Part shown: in pieces, positions 44,133-54,469 of the stretch
Position numbering within the stretch: position 1 is the stretch's first letter
Layout of the letters: the number at the start of each line of letters is the position of its first letter
Origin: Cephalotus follicularis
Lineage: Eukaryota > Streptophyta > Magnoliopsida > Oxalidales > Cephalotaceae
Length of the DNA: 64,000 nt
Assembly (NCBI GenBank): GCA_001972305.1
Contig: BDDD01001578.1
Location: forward strand, 1 to 64,000
Direction: 5' to 3'
Notes under the pieces: model-generated
The model's database searches: none
Told to the model about the DNA's origin: nothing
Seen by the model: only the letters and a program-made list of their open reading frames with translations
Position numbers and translations under genes: made by a program

Positions 44133-45551
44133 TCGACTGAAATCACATATGACATATAATAGGGTACCATCATCAGAGTACAAGTTCAATACCATAGTCA
44201 CAATGATATATAAACAGGAAGGTGACCTAGTCACTCAGAGCCCAGGATTTATATGCTCGTAAATAATATCACAATCAAGAAACCTACTCATGCTCAACAA
44301 AAGACATACCGGACTCAAGTCCCGAGAGAATCATCATATAAGACAACTACAACCGGGCACATATCAAACATGAGTCTCAAAATAATAAAGAATTTGAAGG
44401 AATGTCTTACTCACATATTTGCTGATAGCAATTTCCGCGGACTAAACCTTGAACGCTCCAGATCAGCTATTGGGTCCACGTCTACAAAGCCATCACATAA
44501 CAGGTTCAATAAGCATATTTCCTATGCTTATGTGAGAATATAGTGGGTAAATAATCCATACAAATGCTATATTCCCATATTACCCTTTTATGCCAGAAAA
44601 CCTTACTATAACTTAATATTCAATGTTTTACACTTTCTAATATCTCTACCATTACTAATTACTGTTCAAATCCATCACTATATCATAGATTTCTTTAGTG
44701 AACTTCAATATCCCATTATTTCTCGCAATGCCATTATCCTTCTAACCTTAGGAGAACTTAATGGCTTTAAATCCTTAATATAAATATAAACTTCTATAGC
44801 CAAAAAGTTAGGAAACTTACAATATTACGTTAGAAGGGTGAAAGATGAGTCACTTCCACACTTATATCTCTTAAGAGGTTCTTGGAGAAACGAAGATGAT
44901 AATGAGGGCTCGCACGAGATAATTGTTTCGGCCAAGCAGAGAAATGAAAATATCCTTCATTTCCTTTTTATAACCCTTATACTTAATTAGTAATGAATAA
45001 TCTAGGAACCTCCAGATAATTAGGGACAAATCTAGATAATTCAGGACTTATGTAGATAATTGGGCCAATTCTATGGGCCTTACCAAATCTTTGGGCCTTA
45101 AGCCTACTTAGTTTTTTATTATGCATAACTTTACCGCTAGTTATGCAAAAACACTACAAAGCAGCCCTACTATCCCACTTGCTTCCTAGCCGACTTCCAG
45201 GTCTGTTTGGCAGAGTACCCCACAGACGAAATTGACGTCAAAGCAGAGTGGTCTGCTCTGATACAACTATCGCAGGTCTGCTCTGTACTATTCAGCAAGT
45301 CTGCTCCGCTTATATGAAGTCTGCTCGACATATCCCAAGTCTACTCATAGGTATTCTCAACCAAGTCTACCCAACCTAGAGCAGGTCTGCTCTTCATGGA
45401 CCACGTCTGCTCTTCCTAGACTAGGTCTGCTCCACTTTAGCCTGGTCTGCTCTGCTCCGCCCTAGTCTGGTCTGACCCGAAAAATATGAATTTTTTATAA
45501 TAGCATGCAAACGTAATAATTATACTCTAGATAATGATACGGGGTATTACA
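44133..45551 (-). repeat. B2 LTR, right part
   Basis: On the element strand it starts TGTAATACCCCGTATC, followed by a word array and a TATA-like ttataaaaagg near 44960-44975. A transcribed-looking leader follows. No coding domain is seen; the 96-codon ORF at 44253 has no support. Confidence 0.65.
45251..45472. repeat. GTCTGCTC-word array, 20-bp ladder
   Basis: Words start at 45251, 45276, 45299, 45319, 45339, 45365, 45385, 45405, 45425, 45445 and 45465. Six of ten steps are exactly 20 bp in a row or close to it (385 to 465 all 20). Words read gtctgctc, gtctactc or gtctaccc. Confidence 0.88.
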
Positions 45552-46370
45552 CCAGACATTTAAAATTTCATGATTCATTAATAGGAGCCATTGAAACAAG
45601 TTTATGCAATGGACCTGTCTACTTTGATGGGTATCTAGATGAAATAATTTCTTTAACAGATAAAAATATTTCAGAAACCTTAAAAATTAACATTAAGCTC
45701 CATGGTTACAACATGTTACTTGGATTTGAAATCATTTCTATTATTCATCCGTTCATTATAAAGGTACTAATTCAATTTGCCCCAAATCCCTAGTAAATTT
45801 AACAAAATGATAAACAACTATAATGAGATGTGCACCAAATTATTCAAATATTTTAATTTTTCAAAAAATTAAGTGGTGTGATATTAATATCCCAGAGGAT
45901 TGATCCTTACAATCCGATACTCTCATTCTCAGTCATGAAAATATTGAAAATACTTCTTTACACTCAATTACACAAACTGAAGATGACTTAGTAAAAATTA
46001 AATTTGATAAAACTGTTAAAACTAATTCCCCTTTGACTTCAGAAAATTTAAGAGAAAAATTTAATTATGTAAATATTTGTGATGAACAATTAGATAAAAA
46101 TTATCAATATCGTCCACATAGATCATCCACTTCTAGTGTAAGATCTGGACAATCAAACTATTTTGACACTAAAAGTAGATTATCTGAAATTTTGAACCAG
46201 TCAAATATTTCAAAAGGAATTTATGAAACTGAAAAACCTATTTCTCCAATATACTCTAAGATGAAACCTCCATCTCAGTTTATGATTATTAGAATTGATA
46301 GACCATTTGAAACTAATAAAGATTTAATAAGAAAAAAAAAATTTGCACAAAAAGAATATACAAAATAGGA
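45552..46370 (+). pseudogene. EPRV ORF1: movement protein, continued
   Basis: This picks up the frame broken at 27406. It shows the movement-protein blocks 'FHDSLIGAIETSLCNGPVYF' and 'SLTDKNISETLKINIKLHGY'. Frameshifts and stops follow from about 45760, then an open stretch (46033-46368) rich in Ser/Asn that corresponds to the C-terminal tail. AT-rich throughout. The coat-protein region expected next is absent. Confidence 0.8.
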
Positions 46371-47185
46371 ATAATTTCTTTACAAAATATACAAAAACGA
46401 AAACTTCAACCAAATTTATTAATTTAATAGAATGAATAATGTACCAAAAAATGACATATTAATATTACAATTGTAATTCAAAACTCTTTAAAGTTACAAT
46501 CAATGGCCCTGGTCGATTCATGAGCACAAATATATTGTATCAAAAAAGAATTAATCCCCACGAAATTCTTCAAAACAAAACTAAAGAACGATTAACAACG
46601 GCAAATGGCGAAAATCTTAGGGTTCAATTCAACATTTCAGATGCCCACATTTGCAATGATGGCATATGCATTAAACAAATATTTATTTTAGTAAAAGTTC
46701 TAGACATAGGTATAATTTTAGGACAGTCATTTTTAGAAGTTATTAAACCATTTAAAGTAAAAAGTGAAGGAATTACTACAAAAATATTTCAAAGAAAAAT
46801 TCTATTTGCATTTACTGAGAAACCAATTAGGACAGATATTAATATATTAAAAGCAGTATCGATATTCAAAGAATATTCAATAAATCAAATAAAAAAAGAA
46901 CATCATTTACATTGTATGAAACAAGAAATGTCAATTTATAAACCTGAACAATAGTTACAAACTTTACCAGTACAAGAAAAAATTAAATCATTAAAAAATA
47001 ATATAATTAATAATCATTGTTCAGACCTTCCCAATGCTTTCTGGCATAGGAAGCGTCATATGGTATCCTTACCATATGAAAAAAAAATTCTCTTAACAAA
47101 ATATTCCTACTAAAACAAGACTAATTCAAATGACTCGTGAACTAATGGAACATTGTAAAAAAGAAATTGGAGAACTACGTCATAT
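46371..47185 (+). pseudogene. EPRV protease and start of RT
   Basis: The region near 46506 reads 'ALVDS' then a stop where the catalytic D-[ST]-G would continue, so the Gly codon has become TGA. The 46520-46954 frame gives the rest of the protease ('HICNDGICIKQIFILVKVLD', 'GIILGQSFLEVIKPF'). The stretch 46990-47180, with shifts in A-runs, contains 'DLPNAFWHRKRHMVSLPYEK', the linker before caulimovirid RT. The palm motifs are not reached. Confidence 0.78.
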
Positions 47186-47296
47186 GTACTATTTTGTATA
47201 TATACATACATATATATAATAACAAAGATTAATGGTTCCACCCATTGGTCGGAGTACTGCATATATGTGGAAACGTATATTATATATATATATATA
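47186..47296. other. AT-rich junction
   Basis: TA-rich sequence with short (TA)n runs between the end of EPRV similarity and a Sirevirus LTR start. Nothing recognisable. Confidence 0.5.
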
Positions 47297-47642
47297 TGTT
47301 GGCCTTTGACACCCCAATTAATGGCATTGCCATATGTTATTTTGATGATTAACAAACATAGATTACTTGTATGCATAATGCCTTGAGTTATAACTTCATA
47401 TACTCACTTAATTTTATGTCCAAAGTTATGCAAAGAACATTTCTGTAGATACAGGCAAATCCAGCCGACTGGCCAGCAATCCAGTCGACTGCCCAAGGTT
47501 GAGTAGTCGACTGCCAAAGGTTGTGTAGCCAACTGGTCCTTCAACCAAACTCAGCAATTTGCAGGAACACCAATCCAGTCGACTGCCACAGGGGTCCAGT
47601 CGACTGCCAGGCAAATCCAGTCGACTGCCACAGGACACTAGT
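47297..47642 (+). repeat. Sirevirus-type LTR fragment with word array
   Basis: It starts TGTTGGCCTTTGACACCCC and matches the reverse complement of 52266 down to about 51930. It contains CAGTCGACTG words at about 47462-47635. It is cut by TGTCACACCCCG of family A at 47643. Confidence 0.8.
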
Positions 47643-48340
47643 TGTCACACCCCGTTTTTGTTCACTTACCATAAGACAACATATATGGTGGTTTCAGTAT
47701 TAAACATACATTCCAGCAATTCATTAAGTAAAATAACAATATGCGGAAGCAGTCAATAAGCCGGAATATATAAAAATTTCAAGCCATTCGCACGCATCCC
47801 ATACTACGTGCGGGTACAATTCAACATTATCCTTAACATAAGGAAAACAACATAAACGAGGTATGATGCGTTCATTACATTACAATACATCAAAGAAATA
47901 ACAACCTTAAAGTGACAAAAGTAGAAGCTCTCCAAGCTTCCGCCGCAGCTCCCGGTCTTCACTAATCTGAAACTGTAGGGGGGTTAGCCATTGTCCTCAC
48001 TTGGCTAAGTAGGAAGATAATGCATGCTAAGGAATATATAAATGCAATATGCATGACAGTTTATATCAAAAATGACATTTGAATGAGCCAATATATAAGC
48101 AATCATGCCAAGTGGCCATAAACAATTCATATGCAAGAATACAGCACAAGGGTACAATCAATTCAACTATGTTTTGGGTGTCACCGATCGCTACCTCCTA
48201 GCACCAATGGTTCACCACCTAACTATCACACTCACTCCGAGGATGATAGGTAGGTAACATTTACTACCGGCGTTGGCGGGTAGTGTAACAGATAAAATCT
48301 GCAAGGCAGATACGTGGGTGATACTCTGGCCAACTCCTGG
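47643..48340 (-). repeat. Family A LTR fragment
   Basis: Matches 13221-13920 block for block (TGTCACACCCCG, 'atgcggaagcagtcaataag', 'ggggttagccattgtcctcac', 'ctcctggca'). It ends abruptly at 48340 against Athila-type sequence. Confidence 0.8.
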
Positions 48341-48873
48341 CAATATGAGAAAACAATTTTAACAATATAAGAGCAATCCCAACAAGATCTGCACCAGTAG
48401 AAACCATCATGAGAATAGGAATAGTCGTAGCCAACCAACCAGTCAAACATTTTGTCAATATCAATGCACGCCCTCCATCCTATTTTATCTTTAGTAGGGA
48501 AAAAATTATTTTTGAGGATGGTGTGAGGGTGAGACGGCGTGCTAAGCTTGTGAGTAAAATGGAACAGATTGTCCCATTGACTATCCGCTATGGAATCAAT
48601 GATACCATCGTCCAACCAACTCAGAATTTCCTTTTGCGTGACCTCTAATTCCTCAAATTCTTTCAAACATCCAATGAAGTTGCTATAAAAATCTTCGTCA
48701 AAGTACGTTTGGTCAGGCATGGCGAGTTTATGCGTGTAATGGGATAGATGATCCCATTCACTATCCAAATTTGGCTCATTGAGTTTATTTTCCAGCCACA
48801 TTAAAGCTTCCTCATTTACAAGCAACGTTAACATTTCCTTTTGGGTAGCTTCCGTTTTCTCGAATTCTCTCAT
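48341..48873 (-). pseudogene. Athila-type RT N-terminal fragment
   Basis: The frame 48232-48873 reads 'QKEILSWLDDGIIDSIADSQW' (equivalent to the 'GII.PISDS.W' block before RT) and 'KIGWRACID'. A short 'DKMFDWLVGYDYSYSHDGF' piece then resembles the following helix. Two motif-bearing segments look duplicated ('EFEKTEATQKEMLTLL' and 'EFEELEVTQKEILSWL'). The remainder of RT is missing and the frame runs into a family A LTR. The match is by eye and partial. Confidence 0.55.
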
Positions 48874-48940
48874 ACACTCAATGAAGCTCGATCAAAGTCG
48901 ACATCAAAATACGTATCAAAAGTGTCAGGAGTCGAACATA

Positions 48941-49789
48941 TCACATAAACTTCTTCAGAATCAGCTTGATGCCTTCCCAACGAAAAATGTTAAAGTCCAT
49001 TGATGACTTTCCAAAACTCAACTTCATAAGACCATTTTGGCTATTAATTAAAGCATTACTCGTATCCAAGAATGGTCTACCAAGGATAACTGGGATTTGA
49101 TCTTTTATATTCACAACAGGCTGAGTGTCTAATACGAAAAAGTCGACAGGAAAGAAAAACCCACCAATCTTGATTAAAACATCCTCAATTTTCCCTCTTG
49201 GTAATTTCACCGACATATCAGCTAATTTCAAGGTCATCGTGGTCGGGCGCAACTCTCCTAAACCTAGTTGCTCAAAAACTGATGAAGGCAACAAATTCAC
49301 ACTTGCTCCTAAATCGAGCAAAGCATGTTTGGTTTTTGTATTCCCAATCACACAAGAGATTTTTGGGCTGCCAGGATCTTTATACTTTGGAATCTTCGAT
49401 TGCGAGATAATCACAGTGATATTGGCTGCCAAGAAAGCCTTTTTTAGAATTTGAAGGATCCTTTTTTTCGTGCATAAGTCTTTTAGGACTTTTCCGTAAG
49501 AGGGCACCTGAGTGATAGCATCAAGCAATGGAATATTTATTTGGATTTGCTTAAATGTATCGATGATCTTTTCCATTGCGGGGGCTTTCTTAATTTGCAA
49601 TCTTTTTGGGAAAGGGGTTGGGGGATCGTACGAATGTTCGGTTAATACCACTGGTTGTTCCCTCTTCTTCTCATCCTTTTCTTCCTTCTTTTCTTCTTGT
49701 GCGCTTAAATTTGTTGGTTGCCCAAAAGGGTCAACCAACTTTTCATTTAATTTCTCTTGCGCTAAGGACTCGTCCAATTGCTTGCTCAC
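48941..49789 (-). pseudogene. Athila-type gag C-terminus and protease
   Basis: A 282-codon open frame. It has a Lys/Glu-rich linker, then 'FKQIQINIPLLDAITQVPSY' and 'LCTKKR', then the aspartic protease. The active site 'ALLDLGASVNLLP' has the D-[LT]-G form typical of this group, and the flap and C-terminal region reads 'PVILGRPFLDTSNALI'. This arrangement is characteristic of non-chromodomain Gypsy elements of the Athila/Tat type. No stop lies within the domain. Confidence 0.8.
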
Positions 49790-49852
49790 ATTTTCATACG
49801 GATCCGCTGATTGGTATTCATTTCCTCTCCTCAGGATATTTGGAGCATTTAA

Positions 49853-50487
49853 TTACATTGGTGCGCCCGAAGAGGAGGAGGAGCATTGTGGATTAGATAT
49901 TGGTTGGGTGTGCGCGGGCTGGATTATGGCAGTCATTGGATTCGGATCAGGTTGGGAAGGCATTTTTCCCTTCTCCCTCGTATGCAAAGCAGATGCTAGC
50001 TGTGAAATCTGCTTCTCCACGTTATGCTGACTGGTCATGATTGTGCTCATGAGAAGCTCCATGCTCTTTTCTAGCGATGAAATCCTAGACGTGTCTTCCC
50101 TTTGGTTCAACAATCCAGGTGATTGTTGATTTTGAAATTTGTTTTATGGGAAGGAAGGATGAATGTCATTTGAATTTGGGGGAAACCTTTGATAGGCCTG
50201 CTGTGGTGTAGACTGGCTAGGGAAGCTTGCAGGTTTCCCCAAAAAGTTTGGAGGTTGACCAAAAAAATTTGATGTTTGACCAGAAAAATTCCATGGTCCT
50301 CTTTGGTTATGCCCTTGACTCCATGAGAAGTTTGGATGAGTTCACCAACCCAGATTGTAAGTGTTACTATATGGATTGTATTGATTCATTGCAGACACGT
50401 TCTCATGAGTATATTGATTTTCAATGTAACTTTGGCATTCGTCAACAACATGATTCAGAGACTGACACCAAGAGCACATAGGGATAC
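49853..50487 (-). pseudogene. Athila-type gag fragment with zinc knuckle
   Basis: It contains a CCHC-like knuckle 'CSWCQSLNHVVDEC' (frame 50342-50536) with CX2CX4HX4C spacing. Pro/Asn/Gln-rich sequence ('FGQPPNFLGKPASFPSQ') and a helical segment ('SSLEKSMELLMSTIMTSQHN') follow. Frameshifts separate the pieces. The 5' part of gag is replaced by family E LTR from 50488. Confidence 0.7.
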
Positions 50488-50993
50488 TGTAACGACCCAT
50501 GTCCAATTTGGCATTTGGACTTTGGTTTTGGGCCATGGAAATTTTCGTTTTCTTTTGGATAAGAAGAGTGTAGGCCTTAAGATTTGGGCTTTAAGTGGCT
50601 GTCTTCCTTTTTCTTTTGGAATTGTTAGCTTATGCCTTTTGGCGGGTTGGCTTTGTGTGTGCATGTGTTGGTGGCAGGTGGCGTAAGGGATTGGCAGAGT
50701 CCCATCTTGTTAAGCACACAACCCTCATATCGAAGGACAATATAGACACAAGGAGCCATTGTTTCTTTTGTTGTGCCTAAAGAAGTGATAGTTGAGAGAA
50801 GTTTAAGTTCTTTGTGCTTTCTTCTTTCCTTCTGAAGTTTTCATTTGGCGAAGACAAGTTTTGGCTTGAAGAACGAGATCCATGAGTTCGTAGAGGTGAG
50901 CTCTTCCTTTCTTCGTCTTCTTTCCTTTGTTGGTTTGGCAATGTGCGTGCCAAACCCCCCATTTACAGTGGACTCAGAGATGGTGATGCTAAT
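50488..50993 (+). repeat. Family E 5' LTR, first part
   Basis: 506 bp from TGTAACGACCC to the TSD CTAAT (50989-50993) of the Sirevirus insertion. ORFs here are chance. Confidence 0.75.
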
Positions 50994-52266
50994 TGTAGGA
51001 AGTCTAGAGGGGGGGTGAATAGACTTATAAAAAATTTACTAGCAATTATACCACAAAATAATCCAATTAACACAAACACACAATTGCAGAAAGTAAATAG
51101 TGTAGGGTTTAGAGAATTTGCAAACGGATATATAGTGGTTCGACAAACCACCTACATCCACTCCCCAAGTCCTCCCCTTGAGTATTTCACTAGGTATGCC
51201 CCAATCCGGGCTTGAAACTCCAACCGAGATCCAACAACTTTCGCTCCAACCAAGCGAATTACAACTTTGCTCAAACCGAGCAATACAAGAGACAACCTCT
51301 CTTGTATGAGTGAAATAAGTGTTTAATGAGTTACAAATTCGTAATGAATTTGTTTACAATGAAACTCAAATTCTAACAAAGCTTATAGTGTGTATGGAAT
51401 GTAAAATGTAAGGCTTTGTAATGTGTAGGATTGCTTTGGATTGATCTCTTTTAATTGTTTGAAAGCTTGGTATTGTACTTGAGATAGCTTGGAAGAATAT
51501 GCAACTTGAATGGTTGATACCTTGTACAGGAGCTCTAATTTTCCTCTTATAGTTGAGCCTCCAACGGATCTATTTTTAACTGTCTGTTACAAATCCAGTC
51601 GGCTGGATTTGGACGGCAGTCAGCTGGATTGATGGCACGTGCATTTGAATATAGCCGTTGGGGTTGGGCAATCGGCTGGATCCTGTAGGCAGTCGACTGG
51701 TATGCTTGGCAGTCGACTGGTTGCTTTGTTCCAGTCGGCTGTTGAGGAAAAATTGGAGATTACAAATGCTACTGCCTGAAATTGCACAATTGAAAACAGT
51801 CGGCTGGATTCTCTGGCAGTCGAATGGACCCCATGGCAGTCGACTGGTGCCCTGCTTCCGTCGGCTGGATTGGGTGTTGAAATGTTACAGAAGCTACTGC
51901 CTGATTTTGTACCCGTGGCAGTCGACTGATGCCCTGTGGCAGTCGACAGGATTTGCCTGGCAGTCGACTGGACCCTTGTGGCAGTCGACTGGATTGGTGT
52001 TCCTGTAGATTCTGAGTTTGGTTGAAGAAACAGTCGACTACATCCTCTGGGAGTCGACTACTTAACCTAGGGCAGTCGACTGGATTTCTCACCAGTCGAC
52101 TGGATTTGCCTGTATCTGCATAAAAGTTCTTGGCACAACTTTGGACATAAAATCAAGTGAGTGTATGAAGTTATAACTTAAAGAATTATGCATACAAGTA
52201 ATCTACGTTTGTTAATCATCAAAATAACATATGTAATGCAATTAATCGGGGTGGCAAAGGCCAACA
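50994..52266 (-). repeat. Sirevirus 3' LTR (1,273 bp)
   Basis: From TGTAGGAAG to GGCCAACA on the plus strand. More than a third is a CAGTCGACTG word array (51596-52102). It matches the 5' LTR closely apart from two 20-bp unit differences. Confidence 0.9.
51596..52102. repeat. CAGTCGACTG word array, 18-19 units
   Basis: Word starts are 51596, 51617, 51669, 51690, 51710, 51732, 51797, 51817, 51837, 51858, 51919, 51940, 51961, 51982, 52031, 52051, 52073 and 52093. Within runs every step is 20-22 bp. Words are flanked by Ctgg/ccag, extending the dyad in several units. Confidence 0.95.
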
Positions 52267-52610
52267 ATCTCCCCCTTTTTGATGATTGACAAAACATGCA
52301 TATTTTGCATAAATCTTCACAAATTTTACCCAATTTAGTTCCAAAGTCCAACTTTACCAATATCGGCATATCCAATGCATTTGTCATAACAAAGTGCACT
52401 TGCTCAATGCAAGATTACAACCTATCTCATTACTATGCAATGTTGTCCCCCAAATGCAACTTCAATTTTGCAAACTTTCAATTATAATGCAATATGCAAT
52501 GTTGCAACATGTATTTCTCTCCCCCTTTTTGTCAAACACCAAAAAAAGACATGGAAGCTCCCCCTCAATCTTAGCATGGATTGAAGAGCTCCCCCTCAAC
52601 TTATGCATTC
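52267..52610 (-). other. Polypurine tract and repeated PPT-like runs
   Basis: Next to the 3' LTR the element strand reads AAAAAGGGGGAGAT (52267-52280). A second AAAAAGGGGGAGAGA run lies at about 52508-52522. Two TTGAGGGGGAGCT copies lie near 52558 and 52590. Reiterated PPTs upstream of the 3' LTR are a described Sirevirus trait. Confidence 0.75.
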
Positions 52611-52907
52611 ATACTCATATTCATCAATAAGATTAAATGCAATGAAGTACACATTTATATAAATGCCATTAATCCAACACAAAGCAATAAACATTAAAAC
52701 ACTTTGGCATTCAACACATAAGTCCTCAACTTTATAAACCACATTCATGTAACTCAAGTCATTAAAAATCAAAGCATTTTAACATTAAATACTTAAAGCT
52801 TGAAGTACATAACCCACATTGTCTTATACATAACCAAGGAAAAATAAAGACAATTACACAAGCAAAGTTTCAAAATACAATGAAAACATGATAATGCGAA
52901 TGTAAGC

Positions 52908-54068
52908 TCAAGAGGGAGGAGGATGCTGAGGGAAAGCATTTTGAAACATCTCAATGATGTTTGCTTGTCCTCGAAGAAGATCGGCTTGACTTTGAAGAAT
53001 GTTTGCTTGTCCCTCATGAAACTGATGCATTTCCCCTTTGATAAACTCGATGTCGGCCTGGGCAAGATCCATTCTTGCCTGAAGAGACTCCAAGGTAGGC
53101 CTGCTGCTGCTGCTGCTACTCGGGCCAACACTCGGACACATCTCAAACTGTTGAGGATCGTCCTCCTCATCATCATCATCATCATCCCCAGCCCTAACAT
53201 CCGCTTGTTCTCTTACTTGCTCTCTACCTCTTCCTTGCATCTTGACCCACTCATCATCCTCCAAAACAATGTTGCAATGTCTAAGCCCCGCCTTATTCAC
53301 CAATTGCTTATGGGAAGGTTTAATACTTTGCTCATCCTCAGGAATATCTATGTTAAATGAAGCAAGGACAGTCGAAATGATCCTACTGAGAAGCATAGGA
53401 TATGGAGTGTGATTTGGTCGAGATAAAATGTGGTTGACAATGAAGTAAGGAAGGTTTATTAAGGTTTCGTTCTTAACACAAGCGACGAATTTAAGGTCGC
53501 GCTCGGAGGGGTGGGTGTGTGATCCTTCTTTTGGAAGAAAAGTGTTGGTAACAAGAAGTAGAATGATCCTAGAGGCAATTGGCAAATGACTACTAGTCAC
53601 ATTCATAAGTGGATTGACATTAGGTTGTTCTAGACAAATTCCTAGGGCCTCCGTTTTGCCGATGTCATGAAAGTTAGTAATTGCCTCATTAGGAATTCCT
53701 AATATTTCGGCAACTAAGTCGGGAGTAATTGAAATGGGAGTGCCTAAAACAAATGAATTGGCAATGCAAGTGGTGGAGGATGCTAAATTGGCATAAAACA
53801 TTTTCACTAGCCTAGGGTATATGATGTGAGATGAGCAAATATAATCAAACCAACCCATAGTCTCTAACCACGTCATTACAATCGCAAGATTGCTAATGAG
53901 AATATCCCTAGATAACCACTTCTCCAAATGTAGTTTAACTGAGCTGAAATGAGAATTATACCTATTTTCTTTCTCCTTGGAGAGAAAGAGGTCATTGTTG
54001 AAGTCAAGTTCCACTTGTGAGCCCCTAGGTAGCCTTGAAGTAGTTGCTCTTGCTCTCTTTGGTCCCAT
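52908..54068 (-). CDS. Extra ORF of Sirevirus-type element, 386 codons, intact
   Basis: ATG at 54066-54068 to TGA at 52908-52910, with no interruption although the rest of the element is damaged. The N-terminus is basic ('MGPKRARATTSRLPRG'). A globular part of about 230 residues contains 'YPRLVKMFYANLASST' and 'GTPISITPDLVAEILGIPNEA'. This resembles the 'putative plant transposon protein' domain (Pfam Transposase_32) by eye. An acidic run (eight Asp/Glu-rich residues near 300), a Ser run, and a C-terminal helix with repeats of 'ADxxxGQANI' that may form a coiled coil follow. No signal peptide or membrane segment is seen, so it is not a typical env. It lies downstream of RNase H in the sense direction. 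Function is unknown. Confidence 0.75.
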   Translation of the reverse strand: MGPKRARATTSRLPRGSQVELDFNNDLFLSKEKENRYNSHFSSVKLHLEKWLSRDILISNLAIVMTWLETMGWFDYICSSHIIYPRLVKMFYANLASSTTCIANSFVLGTPISITPDLVAEILGIPNEAITNFHDIGKTEALGICLEQPNVNPLMNVTSSHLPIASRIILLLVTNTFLPKEGSHTHPSERDLKFVACVKNETLINLPYFIVNHILSRPNHTPYPMLLSRIISTVLASFNIDIPEDEQSIKPSHKQLVNKAGLRHCNIVLEDDEWVKMQGRGREQVREQADVRAGDDDDDDEEDDPQQFEMCPSVGPSSSSSSRPTLESLQARMDLAQADIEFIKGEMHQFHEGQANILQSQADLLRGQANIIEMFQNAFPQHPPPS

Positions 54069-54179
54069 ATTGAAGATTGCAGGTCGGATTTTGAGAGAGA
54101 AATGTGTTTGGGAGGTTTTTGATTTGAGAGAGAATGAAAATCAGTAGGGATTTCGGGTTTAAAACCCTGACTATCGTGA

Positions 54180-54262
54180 TTCCAGTCGACTGGCCACTAA
54201 TGGCAGTCGACTGGATGGCAAGGTAGTCAACTGGACTATTTGACCAGTCGGCTGTTTTCTGC
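54180..54262. repeat. CAGTCGACTG words upstream of the extra ORF
   Basis: Four words (cagtcgactg, cagtcgactg, agtcaactg, cagtcggctg) about 20-23 bp apart lie in the intergenic stretch between RNase H and the extra ORF, outside any LTR. Confidence 0.85.
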
Positions 54263-54469
54263 AGAATGAGAAATGCAGAAATTTTGCCTATCCAATTGAA
54301 ATGCAAACCTTTGGTATACTATTATGGACTAATAGCAACCTAGGTAAATGAGCTAATATGTGTCATTGAGTTACAAGCTCAATGTATAAATGCATGATGA
54401 TCTTTGAAAACATTTTCCACTCAATTCAATCAAAAATCAAATAAGTATCACAATTACACATAAAATGAG

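Larger units (their letters stand above)
27407..45551 (-). mobile_element. Family B2 insertion, 18.1 kb composite
   Basis: It starts TGACACGACCCGTCC and ends GGGGTATTACA, bordered by the perfect TSD CCAGA (27402-27406 and 45552-45556). The reading of the viral movement-protein frame on both sides confirms the target site. B2's own sequence is only LTR-like (27407-28025 and 44133-45551). All between is later insertions: a truncated Copia element and, within its LTR, a Gypsy chromovirus. B2 is therefore best read as a solo LTR. Confidence 0.8.

Noticed and set aside
46033..46368. Host gene encoding a Ser/Asn-rich protein
   Set aside because: It lies between movement-protein and protease remnants of the EPRV in the same strand and composition, so it is the viral ORF1 middle part.
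51658..52092. Proteins with repeated 'SRLPQGSSRLPG' or 'VDCHRGPVDCQ' patterns
   Set aside because: They come from translating the word arrays. Steps of 20, 21 and 22 bp do not keep one reading frame, and the pattern occurs on both strands and in non-coding LTRs.
51596..52102. Word arrays resembling a CRISPR array (short repeats at regular spacing)
   Set aside because: The repeat is only 10 bp and degenerate, spacers are about 10-12 bp and partly alike, and the sequence is clearly plant LTR DNA.
52908..54068. Extra ORF as a retroviral envelope gene
   Set aside because: No signal peptide, furin-like site or membrane anchor was seen; the visible similarity is to a plant transposon protein domain.
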